Origin: Agromyces cerinus
Lineage (GTDB): Bacteria; Actinomycetota; Actinomycetes; Actinomycetales; Microbacteriaceae
DNA: 64,000 nt
Assembly: GCF_016907835.1 (NCBI RefSeq)
Contig: NZ_JAFBCT010000001.1
Coordinates: 2,480,001-2,544,000, forward strand
Direction of reading: 5' to 3'
Below, piece by piece: positions 41,421 through 49,663 of this stretch. Position 1 is the first letter of the stretch. Every line of letters starts with the position of its first letter. Both the position numbers and the translations under genes were made by a program. The notes under the pieces were generated by a model. That model had not been told where the DNA came from and ran no database searches. It was given only the letters and a program-made list of their open reading frames with translations.

Positions 41421-42768
41421 TGCTTGCGACGAACTCCGAGTAGTCGGCTTCCAGGGTCTCCGTGAACTGCTCGGGAGTCGCCTGGCCGGCCAGCAGGTCC
41501 TGCAGCGCCTGACCCATGGTGTCGCCGAACGTCGGCGTCGCGTAGTCGAGGTACGGCAGCAGGCTGCCGTCGCCCGTGACGTCGCCGAACACCGTGAACA
41601 CGTCGGCCTGCACGCCCGAGTCGGGGGCGAGTTCCGCGGTGCGGTTCACCGGCAGGTTGCCCGTCTCGGCGAGCACCTCCATCGCCTCGTCGCTCGTGAT
41701 GAAGTCGAGGTAGGCCGCGGCGACGTCGGTGTTGTCGGCCGCCGAGGTGATCGTGAAGGGCAGGCCGGTGCCGCCGGTCGTCGCCGGCGTGCCGTCGCCC
41801 GTGTTCGGGATGAAGAAGCCGACGTCGTCGCCCATCGCGTCGCCGAGGTCGGCGGCGAGCCAGGAGCCGCCGATGAGGAACACGCCGTCGCCGCCTGCGA
41901 GGGCCTGCCATGCGGCGTCGTAGTCGGTGCCGTTCACGCCGTCGTTGAAGTAGCCGGCGTCGACCCAGCCCTGCAGCGTCGCTGCGGCCTCGACGTTCTC
42001 GGGCGTGGTCCAGCTCTGGCCAGCGTTGCCGAGTCCGAGGTCGGTGATGACCTCGGCGTCGACGTGGTCGCCCTGCAGCGGGCCGAACACGTGCAGCGCC
42101 GGCCACTTCTCGATGTTGCCGAGCTGCATCGGGGTCTCCCCTGCCGCCTTCGCCGCCTTCAGCGCGGCATCGAACTCGGTCCAGTCGGTGGGCACCTCGA
42201 GGCCGAGGCTCTCGAGCTTGCTCTTGGAGTAGAAGATGCCGACGACCTCGCCGACCTGCGGGAGGCCGTAGAGGCTGCCGTCGCCGAAGACCTTCGCGTC
42301 GTCGCTGTAGGTCGAGTACTGCAGCACCGACGGCGAGAAGCGATCGGCCCAGCCGTAGGCCTCTGCGTAGTCGTCGAGCGGCCGCAGCTGCTCGGCCGCG
42401 ACGAACTGGCCCATCGTGTTGCGGCCGTTGTTGGCCTGCACGACGTCGGGCGCGTCGGCATCGGTGAGCGCGAGGCGAAGCGTCGTCGCGAGGTCGTCGA
42501 ACGACTGCGAGTTGCGGTCGATCGTCACGTTCGGGTACTTCTCCATGAACGCGGCGTTGAGCTGCTCCATCTGCTCGTTCTGCCCGCCGCGCACCTCCTG
42601 GTCCCACACCGTGAGGGTGACGTCGCCGACACCCGAGATGTCGGTGCTGATCTCACCGGTGGTCTCGTTGCCGCCCGTGCTGCCGGTTCCCGGGGCACAG
42701 CCGGCGAGGGCGAAGACGAGCGCGGCACCTCCCAGGGCGACAGTGCTGAATCGGATGTTTCGCTTCAT
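41413..42768 (-). CDS. sugar-binding lipoprotein of ABC transporter
   Basis: This 451-residue extracellular solute-binding protein (family 1) has a lipoprotein signal peptide ending in the lipobox LAGC (near 21-24). The mature part shows VTLTVWDQEVRGGQNEQMEQLNAAFMEKYPNVTI and YGLPQVGEVVGIFYSKSKLESLGL, typical of CUT1 binding proteins. The ligand is unknown. AGAGAGG precedes the ATG, which overlaps the kinase gene stop by four bases. Many stretches of open frame upstream belong to other genes. Confidence 0.93.
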   Translation of the reverse strand: MKRNIRFSTVALGGAALVFALAGCAPGTGSTGGNETTGEISTDISGVGDVTLTVWDQEVRGGQNEQMEQLNAAFMEKYPNVTIDRNSQSFDDLATTLRLALTDADAPDVVQANNGRNTMGQFVAAEQLRPLDDYAEAYGWADRFSPSVLQYSTYSDDAKVFGDGSLYGLPQVGEVVGIFYSKSKLESLGLEVPTDWTEFDAALKAAKAAGETPMQLGNIEKWPALHVFGPLQGDHVDAEVITDLGLGNAGQSWTTPENVEAAATLQGWVDAGYFNDGVNGTDYDAAWQALAGGDGVFLIGGSWLAADLGDAMGDDVGFFIPNTGDGTPATTGGTGLPFTITSAADNTDVAAAYLDFITSDEAMEVLAETGNLPVNRTAELAPDSGVQADVFTVFGDVTGDGSLLPYLDYATPTFGDTMGQALQDLLAGQATPEQFTETLEADYSEFVASNE

Positions 42769-43865
42769 GATGTACCTCTCTTGTCGGGGAACGATCGCCG
42801 GGCTGCTGTGGCTCGGTAGTCGGCGAAGGGGAACGTGGATTCGGACCGGCGGCGGCCGGGGGTCTCGGGCAGCACCTCGGCGAGGAACGAGAACCGTGCG
42901 ACGAGCTCGCGATCGCCGTCGCTGCGCGTGCGGTCCCACCAGTCGGCGAGGTCGCCCCATCCGGGCGCCGCGAGCGCACCGCCGGGGTGCTCGACGGCGA
43001 GGGCGGCGCACAGTGCGGCGAACGAGAGGCTCTGCTCGAGCGGCCATTCGCGCAACGTGCCGAGCACGAGCGATGCGCCGAACACGTCGCCGGCCCCGGT
43101 CGCATCGCGCCCCTTGGCGGGCACGGCCGGCACGATCACCTCTTCGCCGCGCGCCGAGTCGATCGCGACGGCGCCCTCGTCTCCGCGAGTCACGACCACG
43201 AGCGGCACTCGGCCGGCGAGGGCGCGCGCGGCGGCGACGGCCGACTGGGTGCGGGTGTAGGCCATGGCCTCCGACTCGTTCGGCGTGAATGCGAAGCAGT
43301 CTGCGAGGGGCTGCAGGTCGGCGGTGTCCCAGCGTTCGGAGGAGTCCCACCCGATGTCGGCGAAGATCTTGGTGCCCGCGCGCGTCGCGGGCCGCCACCA
43401 GGCGTCATCGGCGCGTGCACCGCGTGACATCGCGCCCAGGTCGGCGAAGGTCGCGCGGGCCGCGAGCCGGTCGCCGACCAGTGCGCCGGCGGGAACGGGC
43501 GACGCCTCCTCGCGCGTGATCATGCTGCGGTCGCCGCCCGACGCGATCGACACGGTGACCGGCGTCGGCCAGTTCGGCACCAGCCGCGAGGAGCCGAGGT
43601 CGATGCCCTCGTGGTCGGCGAGGAACTCCCAGCACCAGCGCCCGTAGACGTCGTCGCCGAGCGTCGTGGCGAGCGCGGTGCCGAGGCCGAGCCGTGCGGT
43701 GGCGACGGCGAGGTTGGCGACTCCGCCGGGGCTGCTGGCAAGCGCCTCCGCATGCACTTCCGTGCCCGGTCGCGGTGCCGCGTTCAGCTCGGTGAAGATG
43801 AGATCGAAGAAGACCGGCCCGGCCAGCAGCACATCGACGACATCGTCGGCAGCGCGTTCCGTCAC
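42765..43865 (-). CDS. PfkB-family carbohydrate kinase
   Basis: This 366-residue kinase has the PfkB N-terminal glycine motif (SSPGGVANLAVATARLG, 45-61) and the C-terminal ATP/catalytic motif DATGAGD (254-260, catalytic base D260). PfkB kinases phosphorylate hexoses, pentoses, nucleosides or sugar phosphates. Being first in the operon with the importer suggests it phosphorylates the imported sugar. The GTG at 43865 has GAGGAGG upstream. The C-terminal 40 residues extend past the usual fold. Confidence 0.9.
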   Translation of the reverse strand: MTERAADDVVDVLLAGPVFFDLIFTELNAAPRPGTEVHAEALASSPGGVANLAVATARLGLGTALATTLGDDVYGRWCWEFLADHEGIDLGSSRLVPNWPTPVTVSIASGGDRSMITREEASPVPAGALVGDRLAARATFADLGAMSRGARADDAWWRPATRAGTKIFADIGWDSSERWDTADLQPLADCFAFTPNESEAMAYTRTQSAVAAARALAGRVPLVVVTRGDEGAVAIDSARGEEVIVPAVPAKGRDATGAGDVFGASLVLGTLREWPLEQSLSFAALCAALAVEHPGGALAAPGWGDLADWWDRTRSDGDRELVARFSFLAEVLPETPGRRRSESTFPFADYRATAARRSFPDKRGTS

Positions 43866-43881
43866 GGATCCTCCTCGGGTG

Positions 43882-43935
43882 CGATCGCATGAACGATCGT
43901 CGATGACCTTTGACTGAACATACTCTCGAATGAAC
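43882..43935. promoter_or_regulatory. repeated TGAAC words and CGATCG palindrome in DeoR/PfkB gap
   Basis: CGATCG-N6-CGATCG (43882-43899) is an inverted repeat. TGAAC occurs at 43890, 43915 and 43931, the last two inside TTTGACTGAA (43909-43918) and TCGAATGAAC (43926-43935). DeoR-type proteins often bind short direct repeats, so this is the likely control region for both divergent operons. Confidence 0.45.
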
Positions 43936-43969
43936 GCTCTTGCGTCAATTCGTGCGCGAAGTTGACTGC

Positions 43970-43975
43970 TACGCT
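43970..43975 (+). promoter_or_regulatory. -10 box for leaderless DeoR gene
   Basis: TACGCT ends seven bases before the ATG at 43983, favouring that start over the in-frame codon at 43962, which lies upstream of this -10 box. Confidence 0.45.
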
Positions 43976-43982
43976 CTTCCAC

Positions 43983-44732
43983 ATGCTCACAGCAACGCGA
44001 CAGGCGCACATCCTGAACTCCCTGCGCACTGACGGCGAAGTCACCGTCGAAGAGCTCGCCGAGCAGTTCGGCGTCTCGCTCTCGACCATCCGCCGTGATC
44101 TCAACACCCTCAGTGCCGAGGGCCTGCTCCGACGCGTGCGCGGCGGCGGCAGCATCGAGCCCGACCAGATCCCGTTCACCGATGTCGAACGACAGCACCA
44201 TCCCGAGAAATCGCGCATCGCCGAGAAGGCCGCCGAGCTCGTGGCCGAGGGCGACGTCGTCATCATCGACATCGGCACGACGACCGCACTGCTCGCCCGC
44301 CAGTTGCGCGGCCGGCGCATCACGGTCATCACCGCGAGCCTCGCGGTCATCGACGAGTTGCGCGACGACGACGTGGTCGAGCTCATCGTGCTCGGCGGAG
44401 CCGTGCGCAAGAACTACAACTCGATGATCGGCACCCTCACCGAGCAGGCGCTCGCGCAGATCCGGGCGACCACGTGCTTCCTCGGCACGAGCGGCATCCG
44501 GGCGAACGGCACCATCTCCGACACGACGGGCATGGAGGTGCCGATCAAGCTCGCGATGATCGAGTCCTCGCAGCGCACCGTCGTGCTGGCCGACGCCTCG
44601 AAGTTCCCGGGCGTCGGCGTGCTCAGCGTCTGCGGTCCCGAGCACATCTCGGCCATCGTGACGAATGACGACGCGGATGCCTCGACGCTCGAGGTGCTGC
44701 GCGAGGCCGGTGTCGAGGTGATGGTCGCGTGA
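43983..44732 (+). CDS. DeoR/GlpR-family transcriptional regulator
   Basis: This 249-residue regulator has a DeoR-type HTH (about 5-58; RQAHILNSLRTDGEVTVEELAEQFGVSLSTIRRDLNTLSAEGLLRRVRGG) and the DeoRC sensor domain (about 70-235; VVIIDIGTTTALLARQL, CFLGTSGI, VLADASKF). The sensor normally binds a phosphorylated sugar, which fits a locus with a sugar kinase. It is divergent from the kinase-ABC operon, and its stop overlaps the GH4 gene start by four bases. Confidence 0.92.
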   Translation: MLTATRQAHILNSLRTDGEVTVEELAEQFGVSLSTIRRDLNTLSAEGLLRRVRGGGSIEPDQIPFTDVERQHHPEKSRIAEKAAELVAEGDVVIIDIGTTTALLARQLRGRRITVITASLAVIDELRDDDVVELIVLGGAVRKNYNSMIGTLTEQALAQIRATTCFLGTSGIRANGTISDTTGMEVPIKLAMIESSQRTVVLADASKFPGVGVLSVCGPEHISAIVTNDDADASTLEVLREAGVEVMVA

Positions 44733-46057
44733 AGCTCGCCATCATCGGGGGCGGCGGTTTCCGCGTCCCGCAGGTCTTCGAAGCCGTCTCGGCCGACCAC
44801 GCACCCGTGCGCATCGACGAGCTGAGCCTCTACGACGTCTCCGAGTCACGGTTGCAGACGATCGGTGCGATCCTCACGAGCCTCGCCCGCGAGAAGCGCC
44901 ACGTGCCGACCATCACGCTGACCACCGACCTCGAAGAGGCGCTCCGCGGCGCCGACTTCGTCTTCAGCGCAGTGCGCATCGGCGGCACGCGCGGCCGCAT
45001 CCTCGACGAGAAGACGGCGCTCGACCTCGGCGTGCTCGGCCAGGAGACGGTCGGCCCCGGCGGCCTCGCCTACGCGCTCCGCACGGTGCCGTTCATGACC
45101 CGGCTCGCCGAGACGATCCGCGATGTCGCGCCCGACGCCTGGGTGATCAACTTCACGAACCCCGCCGGCATCGTCACCGAGGCGATGCAGCGCGTGCTGG
45201 GCGACCGCGTGGTCGGCATCTGCGACACCCCCATCGGGCTCATCCGTCGCGCAGCCACCGCCGTGAGCGGCACCGCCGACCGCGTCGACTTCGACTACGT
45301 GGGCCTGAACCACCTCGGGTGGCTCCGCTCGATGACCTTCGGCGGCGAAGACCTGCTGCCGAAGCTGCTCGAGTCCGATCAGTCGCTCGAGGCCATCGAA
45401 GAGGCCCGCCTGATGGGCTTCGACTGGGTGCGGGCGCTCGGCGCCCTGCCGAACGAGTACCTCTACTACTACTACTTCACGCGCGAGGCGACCGAACGCA
45501 TCCGCTCGGCGCCGTCGACGCGCGGCGAGTTCCTCGACCGCCAGCAGTCGGCGTTCTACGCCGCCCCGGGCGACGACCCGCTCGCGACGTGGATGCGCGC
45601 CCGCCACGAGCGCGAGTCGAGCTACATGGCCGAGAGCCGGCCCGACGACGAGGAGCGCCTCGAGTCGGATGTCGACGGCGGCGGGTACCACGAGGTCGCA
45701 CTCGACCTCATGGCCGCGCTCGCCACCGGCCGGTCGTCGACGATGATCCTGAACGTGCGCAACAACTCGCTCGTGCCGCAACTGCCCGAAGACGCGGTCG
45801 TCGAGGTGGGCTGCGTCGTCGACGGCGACGGCGTGCACCCCTGGCCCATCGCCCCCGTCTCGGGCGAGATGCTCGGCCTGATCACGCAGGTGAAGTCCGC
45901 CGAGCGGCTCATCATCAGCGCCGTGCACGAGGAGTCCCGCGAGCAGGCCTGGCGCGCGTTCGCGGCGCATCCGCTCGTCGACTCGGTCGGCGTCGCACGC
46001 TCGCTGCTCGACCGGTACCGCGAGAACTTCCCCGAGATCGGCGCCCTGCTGCGCTGA
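44729..46057 (+). CDS. GH4 family NAD-dependent glycosidase, 6-phospho-beta-glucosidase-like
   Basis: This 442-residue protein is a family 4 glycosidase: N-terminal Rossmann GGGGF (7-11), NFTNPAGI (141-148), the metal ligands C165 in GICDTP and H195 in GLNHLGW, and YHEVALDLMAALATG in the C-terminal half. GH4 enzymes use NAD+ and Mn2+ in a redox-elimination mechanism, and most act on 6-phosphoglycosides. Here the substrate would be made by the PfkB kinase after ABC import, since no PTS gene is visible. The GTG start overlaps the regulator stop (GTGA). Confidence 0.9.
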   Translation: MKLAIIGGGGFRVPQVFEAVSADHAPVRIDELSLYDVSESRLQTIGAILTSLAREKRHVPTITLTTDLEEALRGADFVFSAVRIGGTRGRILDEKTALDLGVLGQETVGPGGLAYALRTVPFMTRLAETIRDVAPDAWVINFTNPAGIVTEAMQRVLGDRVVGICDTPIGLIRRAATAVSGTADRVDFDYVGLNHLGWLRSMTFGGEDLLPKLLESDQSLEAIEEARLMGFDWVRALGALPNEYLYYYYFTREATERIRSAPSTRGEFLDRQQSAFYAAPGDDPLATWMRARHERESSYMAESRPDDEERLESDVDGGGYHEVALDLMAALATGRSSTMILNVRNNSLVPQLPEDAVVEVGCVVDGDGVHPWPIAPVSGEMLGLITQVKSAERLIISAVHEESREQAWRAFAAHPLVDSVGVARSLLDRYRENFPEIGALLR

Positions 46058-46093
46058 GACGGTGTCGGCGTCGGATTCGACGCCGACACCGTC
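46058..46093. terminator. strong hairpin terminator after the GH4 gene
   Basis: A 16-bp perfect inverted repeat (46058-46073 with 46078-46093) around GATT starts at the base after the GH4 stop codon. It lies between convergent genes. Confidence 0.75.
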
Positions 46094-46116
46094 AGCGAGC
46101 GGATGCGCCGGCTCCC

Positions 46117-47517
46117 CTAGCCCTGCAGCGCCGGCCACCAGGCCGGGTCGGTCCAGAGCGCGAGCTCCTGCTCGAGCGCGGCGCCCACGCGGAAGACGCT
46201 GGCGTCGTCGTACGTTCGGCCGACGATCTGCACACCCGTCGGCACGCCGTTCGGGGCGATGCCCGACGGCACGGCGAGCACCGGCACCCGGCCGATGACG
46301 TTGAACGGCAGGGTCATGAGCTGCGAGAAGACCGTGTCGCTGTCGGTCGCGGGCTCGTCGGCGGCGAGGCCCGTGCTCGCGACCGTCGGGCAGATCATCA
46401 CGTCGTACTCGGTCATGATCTCGGCGAACGGCAGGTAGAAGGCCGACTCCGCGACGAGTCCCTCGACGTAGTCGCCGCCCGCGGCGGCCTTCGCCGCGAA
46501 AGCGCGCGTGTACGGCATGAGCTGCGCGGCGCGATCGGGGTCGCCCTCGACGATGCTCTCGATGAACGGCCCCATGACGGCGCCGAAGTGCGGCCACGCC
46601 GTCTGCTGCACCTGCTCGGGGGTCCACGGCAGCACGACCTCGTCGACGGTGGCGCCGGCGAAGGTCAGCGCCGCGGCGACGGCGCGGGTGTTGGCCTCGA
46701 CCGCGGGGTCGACCTCGTAGCCGCCGAGGTTGATGCACAGGGCGATGCGGACGCCGCGGAGCGAGCCGACCGCGCCCGAGACCGCCGCCACCTCGCGCAG
46801 TGATGCCGCGTCGCCGACCCACGGGCCCGAGAGCACGTTCTGCAGCATGGCGACGTCGGCGACGCTGCGCCCCATCGGGCCGTCGGCGCAGTACGTGTCG
46901 GAGTTGAACGGCGCCATGCCCGGCACGCGGCCGAACGGCGGCTTGTATCCGACGACGCCGCAGAACGACGCGGGAATGCGGATGGACCCGCCGATGTCGG
47001 AGCCGGTGGCGAGCATCGTCGAGCCGGCGGCGAGCACCGCGCCCGAGCCGCCCGACGAACCGCCAGGCGTGTAGTCGGGGTTCCACGGGTTGCGGGTGAT
47101 GCCCCACAGCTTCGAGTGGGTCACGGGCGAGCAGCAGTACTCGGGGGTCTTCGTGCGGCCGTGGATGACGGCGCCGGCGTCTTGGATGCGATCCACGATC
47201 GGGTGCGTGACGTCGGCGATGTTGCCCTGTTCGAGCAGGCAGCCGTCTTCGAGGAGGCGCCCGGCGACGGGCTGCTCGTCTTTCAGCATCAGCGGGATGC
47301 CCTCGAGTGCGCGCACCTGCTCGCCGCCCGCGAAACGCGCCTCGGAAACGAGCGCGGCGGCCCGCGCCTCGTCGAGCCACTGCTCGGTCACGGCGTTGAT
47401 CGCGGGCTCGGTCGCCTCGGTGCGGGCGATCACCGATTCGAGCAGCTCGACCGGGGAGAGCTCCCGCTTTCGGAACAGCTCGGATGCCTCGGTGGCGGTG
47501 AGCCGATACAGATCCAT
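46117..47517 (-). CDS. amidase (amidase-signature family)
   Basis: This 466-residue enzyme has the amidase-signature catalytic set: K79 in PLMLKDEQP, cis-Ser S154 in GGSSGGSGA and nucleophile S178 in GSDIGGSIRIPA. It hydrolyses an amide or a related ester; the family is broad and includes GatA, but no gatB/gatC genes are nearby, so a role in tRNA amidation is unlikely. AAAGG lies nine bases before the ATG at 47517. It is divergent from a TetR gene with a perfect palindrome between them. Confidence 0.9.
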   Translation of the reverse strand: MDLYRLTATEASELFRKRELSPVELLESVIARTEATEPAINAVTEQWLDEARAAALVSEARFAGGEQVRALEGIPLMLKDEQPVAGRLLEDGCLLEQGNIADVTHPIVDRIQDAGAVIHGRTKTPEYCCSPVTHSKLWGITRNPWNPDYTPGGSSGGSGAVLAAGSTMLATGSDIGGSIRIPASFCGVVGYKPPFGRVPGMAPFNSDTYCADGPMGRSVADVAMLQNVLSGPWVGDAASLREVAAVSGAVGSLRGVRIALCINLGGYEVDPAVEANTRAVAAALTFAGATVDEVVLPWTPEQVQQTAWPHFGAVMGPFIESIVEGDPDRAAQLMPYTRAFAAKAAAGGDYVEGLVAESAFYLPFAEIMTEYDVMICPTVASTGLAADEPATDSDTVFSQLMTLPFNVIGRVPVLAVPSGIAPNGVPTGVQIVGRTYDDASVFRVGAALEQELALWTDPAWWPALQG

Positions 47518-47535
47518 GGAGTGGTGCCTTTCGTG

Positions 47536-47556
47536 CGTCCGTACAATGTACGGACG
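47536..47556. promoter_or_regulatory. perfect 21-bp palindromic operator
   Basis: Arms CGTCCGTACA and TGTACGGACG pair perfectly around a single A. The site ends just before the -10 box (TACTGT, 47558-47563) of the TetR gene and 18 bases upstream of the amidase ATG, so a protein bound here should block both promoters. It is the best operator candidate in the window. Confidence 0.8.
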
Positions 47557-47557
47557 A

Positions 47558-47563
47558 TACTGT
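47558..47563 (+). promoter_or_regulatory. -10 box for leaderless TetR gene
   Basis: TACTGT ends seven bases before the ATG at 47571, and no ribosome binding site is visible. The adjacent palindrome occupies the -35 position. Confidence 0.5.
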
Positions 47564-47570
47564 TGCACGC

Positions 47571-48197
47571 ATGGCTCCACGTCAAGAGGTTGAGGAGATT
47601 CGACAGAATCTGACCCGACGCGACCTCAGCTCGGCCGCGATCACGCTGATCGAACGCGACGGGCTCGGCGCGTTGACGATGCGGCGACTCGCCGCCGAAC
47701 TCGACTGCGCTCCGATGAGCCTCTACACGCACGTGCGCAATCGCGACGACCTGATCGACGCGATCGTCGACGAGCTGATCGAACGCCTCGACCTGCGCGA
47801 GCCGCGCGGCGAGGGCTGGCAGCAGATCGTGTTCCAGACCCTCTCGGCCTACCGCGACCTGGCCGTGCAGTTGCCGAACTCGTTCGAACTGCTCGCGCTG
47901 GCGCCGTACGACACCTCGCCGGTCGCACCGCACCTGGCCCGGTTCGTGGCGGGTCTCGAGGCCGCCGGCCTCACCACCGAGCAGGCGCAGCAGATCCTCG
48001 GCATCGCCGACGCCTACGCCTCGGGGTTCCTCGTCGTGTGGGCGCGCAGCCGAGCTCGCAGTGACGCAGACGAGCAGTCCTCCGTGACCGACGGCATCAC
48101 GGGCCTCCGCGACCTCGGCATGTTCGACCAGGGCCTCGACGCGCTGCTCGCCGGCCTCGACGCGACGCTCGTGCGCGGCATCACGCCGGGCGAATAG
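47571..48197 (+). CDS. TetR-family regulator (TetR_C-type)
   Basis: This 208-residue regulator has an HTH (about 12-65; SSAAITLIERDGLGALTMRRLAAELDCAPMSLYTHVRNRDDLIDAIVDELI) of the TetR/ActII type. The C-terminal domain resembles that of tetracycline-repressor-like proteins. It is divergent from the amidase gene and probably represses both itself and the amidase through the palindrome at 47536-47556. The ligand may be the amidase substrate. Confidence 0.9.
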   Translation: MAPRQEVEEIRQNLTRRDLSSAAITLIERDGLGALTMRRLAAELDCAPMSLYTHVRNRDDLIDAIVDELIERLDLREPRGEGWQQIVFQTLSAYRDLAVQLPNSFELLALAPYDTSPVAPHLARFVAGLEAAGLTTEQAQQILGIADAYASGFLVVWARSRARSDADEQSSVTDGITGLRDLGMFDQGLDALLAGLDATLVRGITPGE

Positions 48198-48260
48198 GCG
48201 TCCGCGGACATCTCACCGGTCGAGGAGCCCCGGGCCTGCCCGAGGCCGACCCGCGACCCG

Positions 48261-48845
48261 TCACTCGCCGACGAGCGCCTCGTCCCACCGATCCATGATC
48301 CAGTCCACGGTCTGCTCAGGGCTCTGCTCGCTGGAGTCCACCCAGAGGCCGACGGGCGGCGTCTCGCCGACCCATCCGTCGAAGGTTCGTACGGCGTCGG
48401 CGACCGTGCCGTCGCCGATCCATCCGTCGTAGGCGCCGCTGCCCCGCTCGGTGTCGCGGTGCACGATCGCCTCGACGCTCGGCCGCAGCACGATGAGCGC
48501 CCGCCGACCGCCGCCCATGCGGTCGAGCTGCGCGCCGACCCCGTCGCCGAAGATGTTGTCGACGTGCACGGCGCTGATGCCCGCATCGACGAACGAACGG
48601 CTGAGCATCGCGCCGTGCCGGTAGCGCAGTTCGAGCTGCGCGAGCGCGGCGTCGCTGGGCGGATCGCTCATGTCTTCGCGGCCTCCCACGACCATCAGCC
48701 AGAGCGCGTCGCCCTCGATGAACGCACCGGGGCGGAGTCGTTCGGCGAGCAGTCGACCCACGGTCGACTTTCCCGACGCCGGGGCGCCGACGATCAGGAT
48801 CGCGGTCGGCCGGGCATCGTCGGTTCGTTCGGCCTGCGCAGTCAT
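48261..48845 (-). CDS. P-loop kinase-like protein
   Basis: This 194-residue protein has Walker A GAPASGKST (about 20-28) followed by VGRLLAERLRPGAFIEGDALW, resembling small zeta-toxin/gluconokinase/chloramphenicol-phosphotransferase-type kinases. RALIVLRPSVEAIVHRDTERG could form the lid. The substrate is unknown. TAGCCT (48853-48858, complement) ends seven bases before the ATG, indicating a leaderless transcript. Confidence 0.75.
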   Translation of the reverse strand: MTAQAERTDDARPTAILIVGAPASGKSTVGRLLAERLRPGAFIEGDALWLMVVGGREDMSDPPSDAALAQLELRYRHGAMLSRSFVDAGISAVHVDNIFGDGVGAQLDRMGGGRRALIVLRPSVEAIVHRDTERGSGAYDGWIGDGTVADAVRTFDGWVGETPPVGLWVDSSEQSPEQTVDWIMDRWDEALVGE

Positions 48846-48894
48846 GTCGGTCAGGCTATCGAACGGATGCCGCGGCTCGCCCTCCTCAGCAGCC

Positions 48895-49527
48895 TTACTC
48901 CCCGGCGCTCGCCCACTCGAAGCCGTCGGGGTCGGCGAACGCCCCGGCGTCGCCGTTGACGCGGAGGCGGTGCGACCCCGAGCCGTCGGCGGCGACGCCC
49001 ACGGTCTTGGCGAGCGCGCGGCGCTTGTAGAGGCCGAGTCCGATCGGGCTGCCCGGGGTGGCGAAGTCGACGTAGCTGCCGAAGCTCTTCGCGACGGCGA
49101 GTCCGCGGTCGAGGTAGAAGCGCTTGCTCGCGCCCACGTCTTCGGCGCCGATGAGCAGCACGAGGTTGTCGATCGTGCGGGTCGCCGGCCCCGTGTCCTT
49201 CTTCGACGCGGTGGCGACCTGCCAGATCGCGCCGTCGGGCGCCTGCACGACGCCGCCGAAGCCCCACAGCGACTTCTCGGCGGGCTTCAGCACCGTGGCC
49301 CCGGCCGCGACGGCCGAGTCGAAGAGGGAGGTGACGTCGGCCGGCTGCGACACGATGACCGACATGGTGAATCCGCGGAACCCGGTCGACGGGGCATCCG
49401 CCGCCCTGGTGCGAACCTGCGGCCCGAGCCCGAAGGCGTCGGCGTAGAAGCGCGCGGCCGCGTCGGGGTCTGCCACGTCGAGCGTGATCGAGGCGATGGA
49501 GGTGAGCTTGGTGGTGTCGATGTTCAT
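48895..49527 (-). CDS. VOC-superfamily (glyoxalase-like) protein
   Basis: This 210-residue protein has two VOC-type half domains, seen as SIASITLDVADPDAAARFYADAFGLGP and NLVLLIGAEDVGASKRFYLDRGLAVAKSFG. Metal-ligand positions of true glyoxalases are not all evident, so the activity is open. The ATG at 49527 is chosen because TAGCGT (49535-49540, complement) ends seven bases before it; an ATG six codons upstream overlaps that box. Confidence 0.8.
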   Translation of the reverse strand: MNIDTTKLTSIASITLDVADPDAAARFYADAFGLGPQVRTRAADAPSTGFRGFTMSVIVSQPADVTSLFDSAVAAGATVLKPAEKSLWGFGGVVQAPDGAIWQVATASKKDTGPATRTIDNLVLLIGAEDVGASKRFYLDRGLAVAKSFGSYVDFATPGSPIGLGLYKRRALAKTVGVAADGSGSHRLRVNGDAGAFADPDGFEWASAGE

Positions 49528-49588
49528 ACCAGCGACGCTATTCACCCTGATCGCCGGGCACTTCTTCGATACTGCTCGCTTCGAGTCC

Positions 49589-49663
49589 GAGCGCGCGTCA
49601 GCCGAGCGCGCGTCAGCCGAGCGCGCGTCAGCCGAGCGCGCGTCAGCGGAGCGCGCGTCAGCC
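49589..49663. repeat. five tandem copies of a 15-bp unit
   Basis: GAGCGCGCGTCAGCC is repeated at 49589, 49604, 49619, 49634 and 49649, with one base change at the end of the fourth copy and a partial sixth copy following. The last copy contains the stop codon of the minus-strand serine hydrolase gene; the others fill the gap to the VOC gene promoter. The array probably grew by slippage from the end of the gene. Confidence 0.9.

Noticed and set aside
49589..49663. 15-bp repeat array as a CRISPR or protein repeat
   Set aside because: There are no spacers, and the copies lie past the stop codon of the gene.
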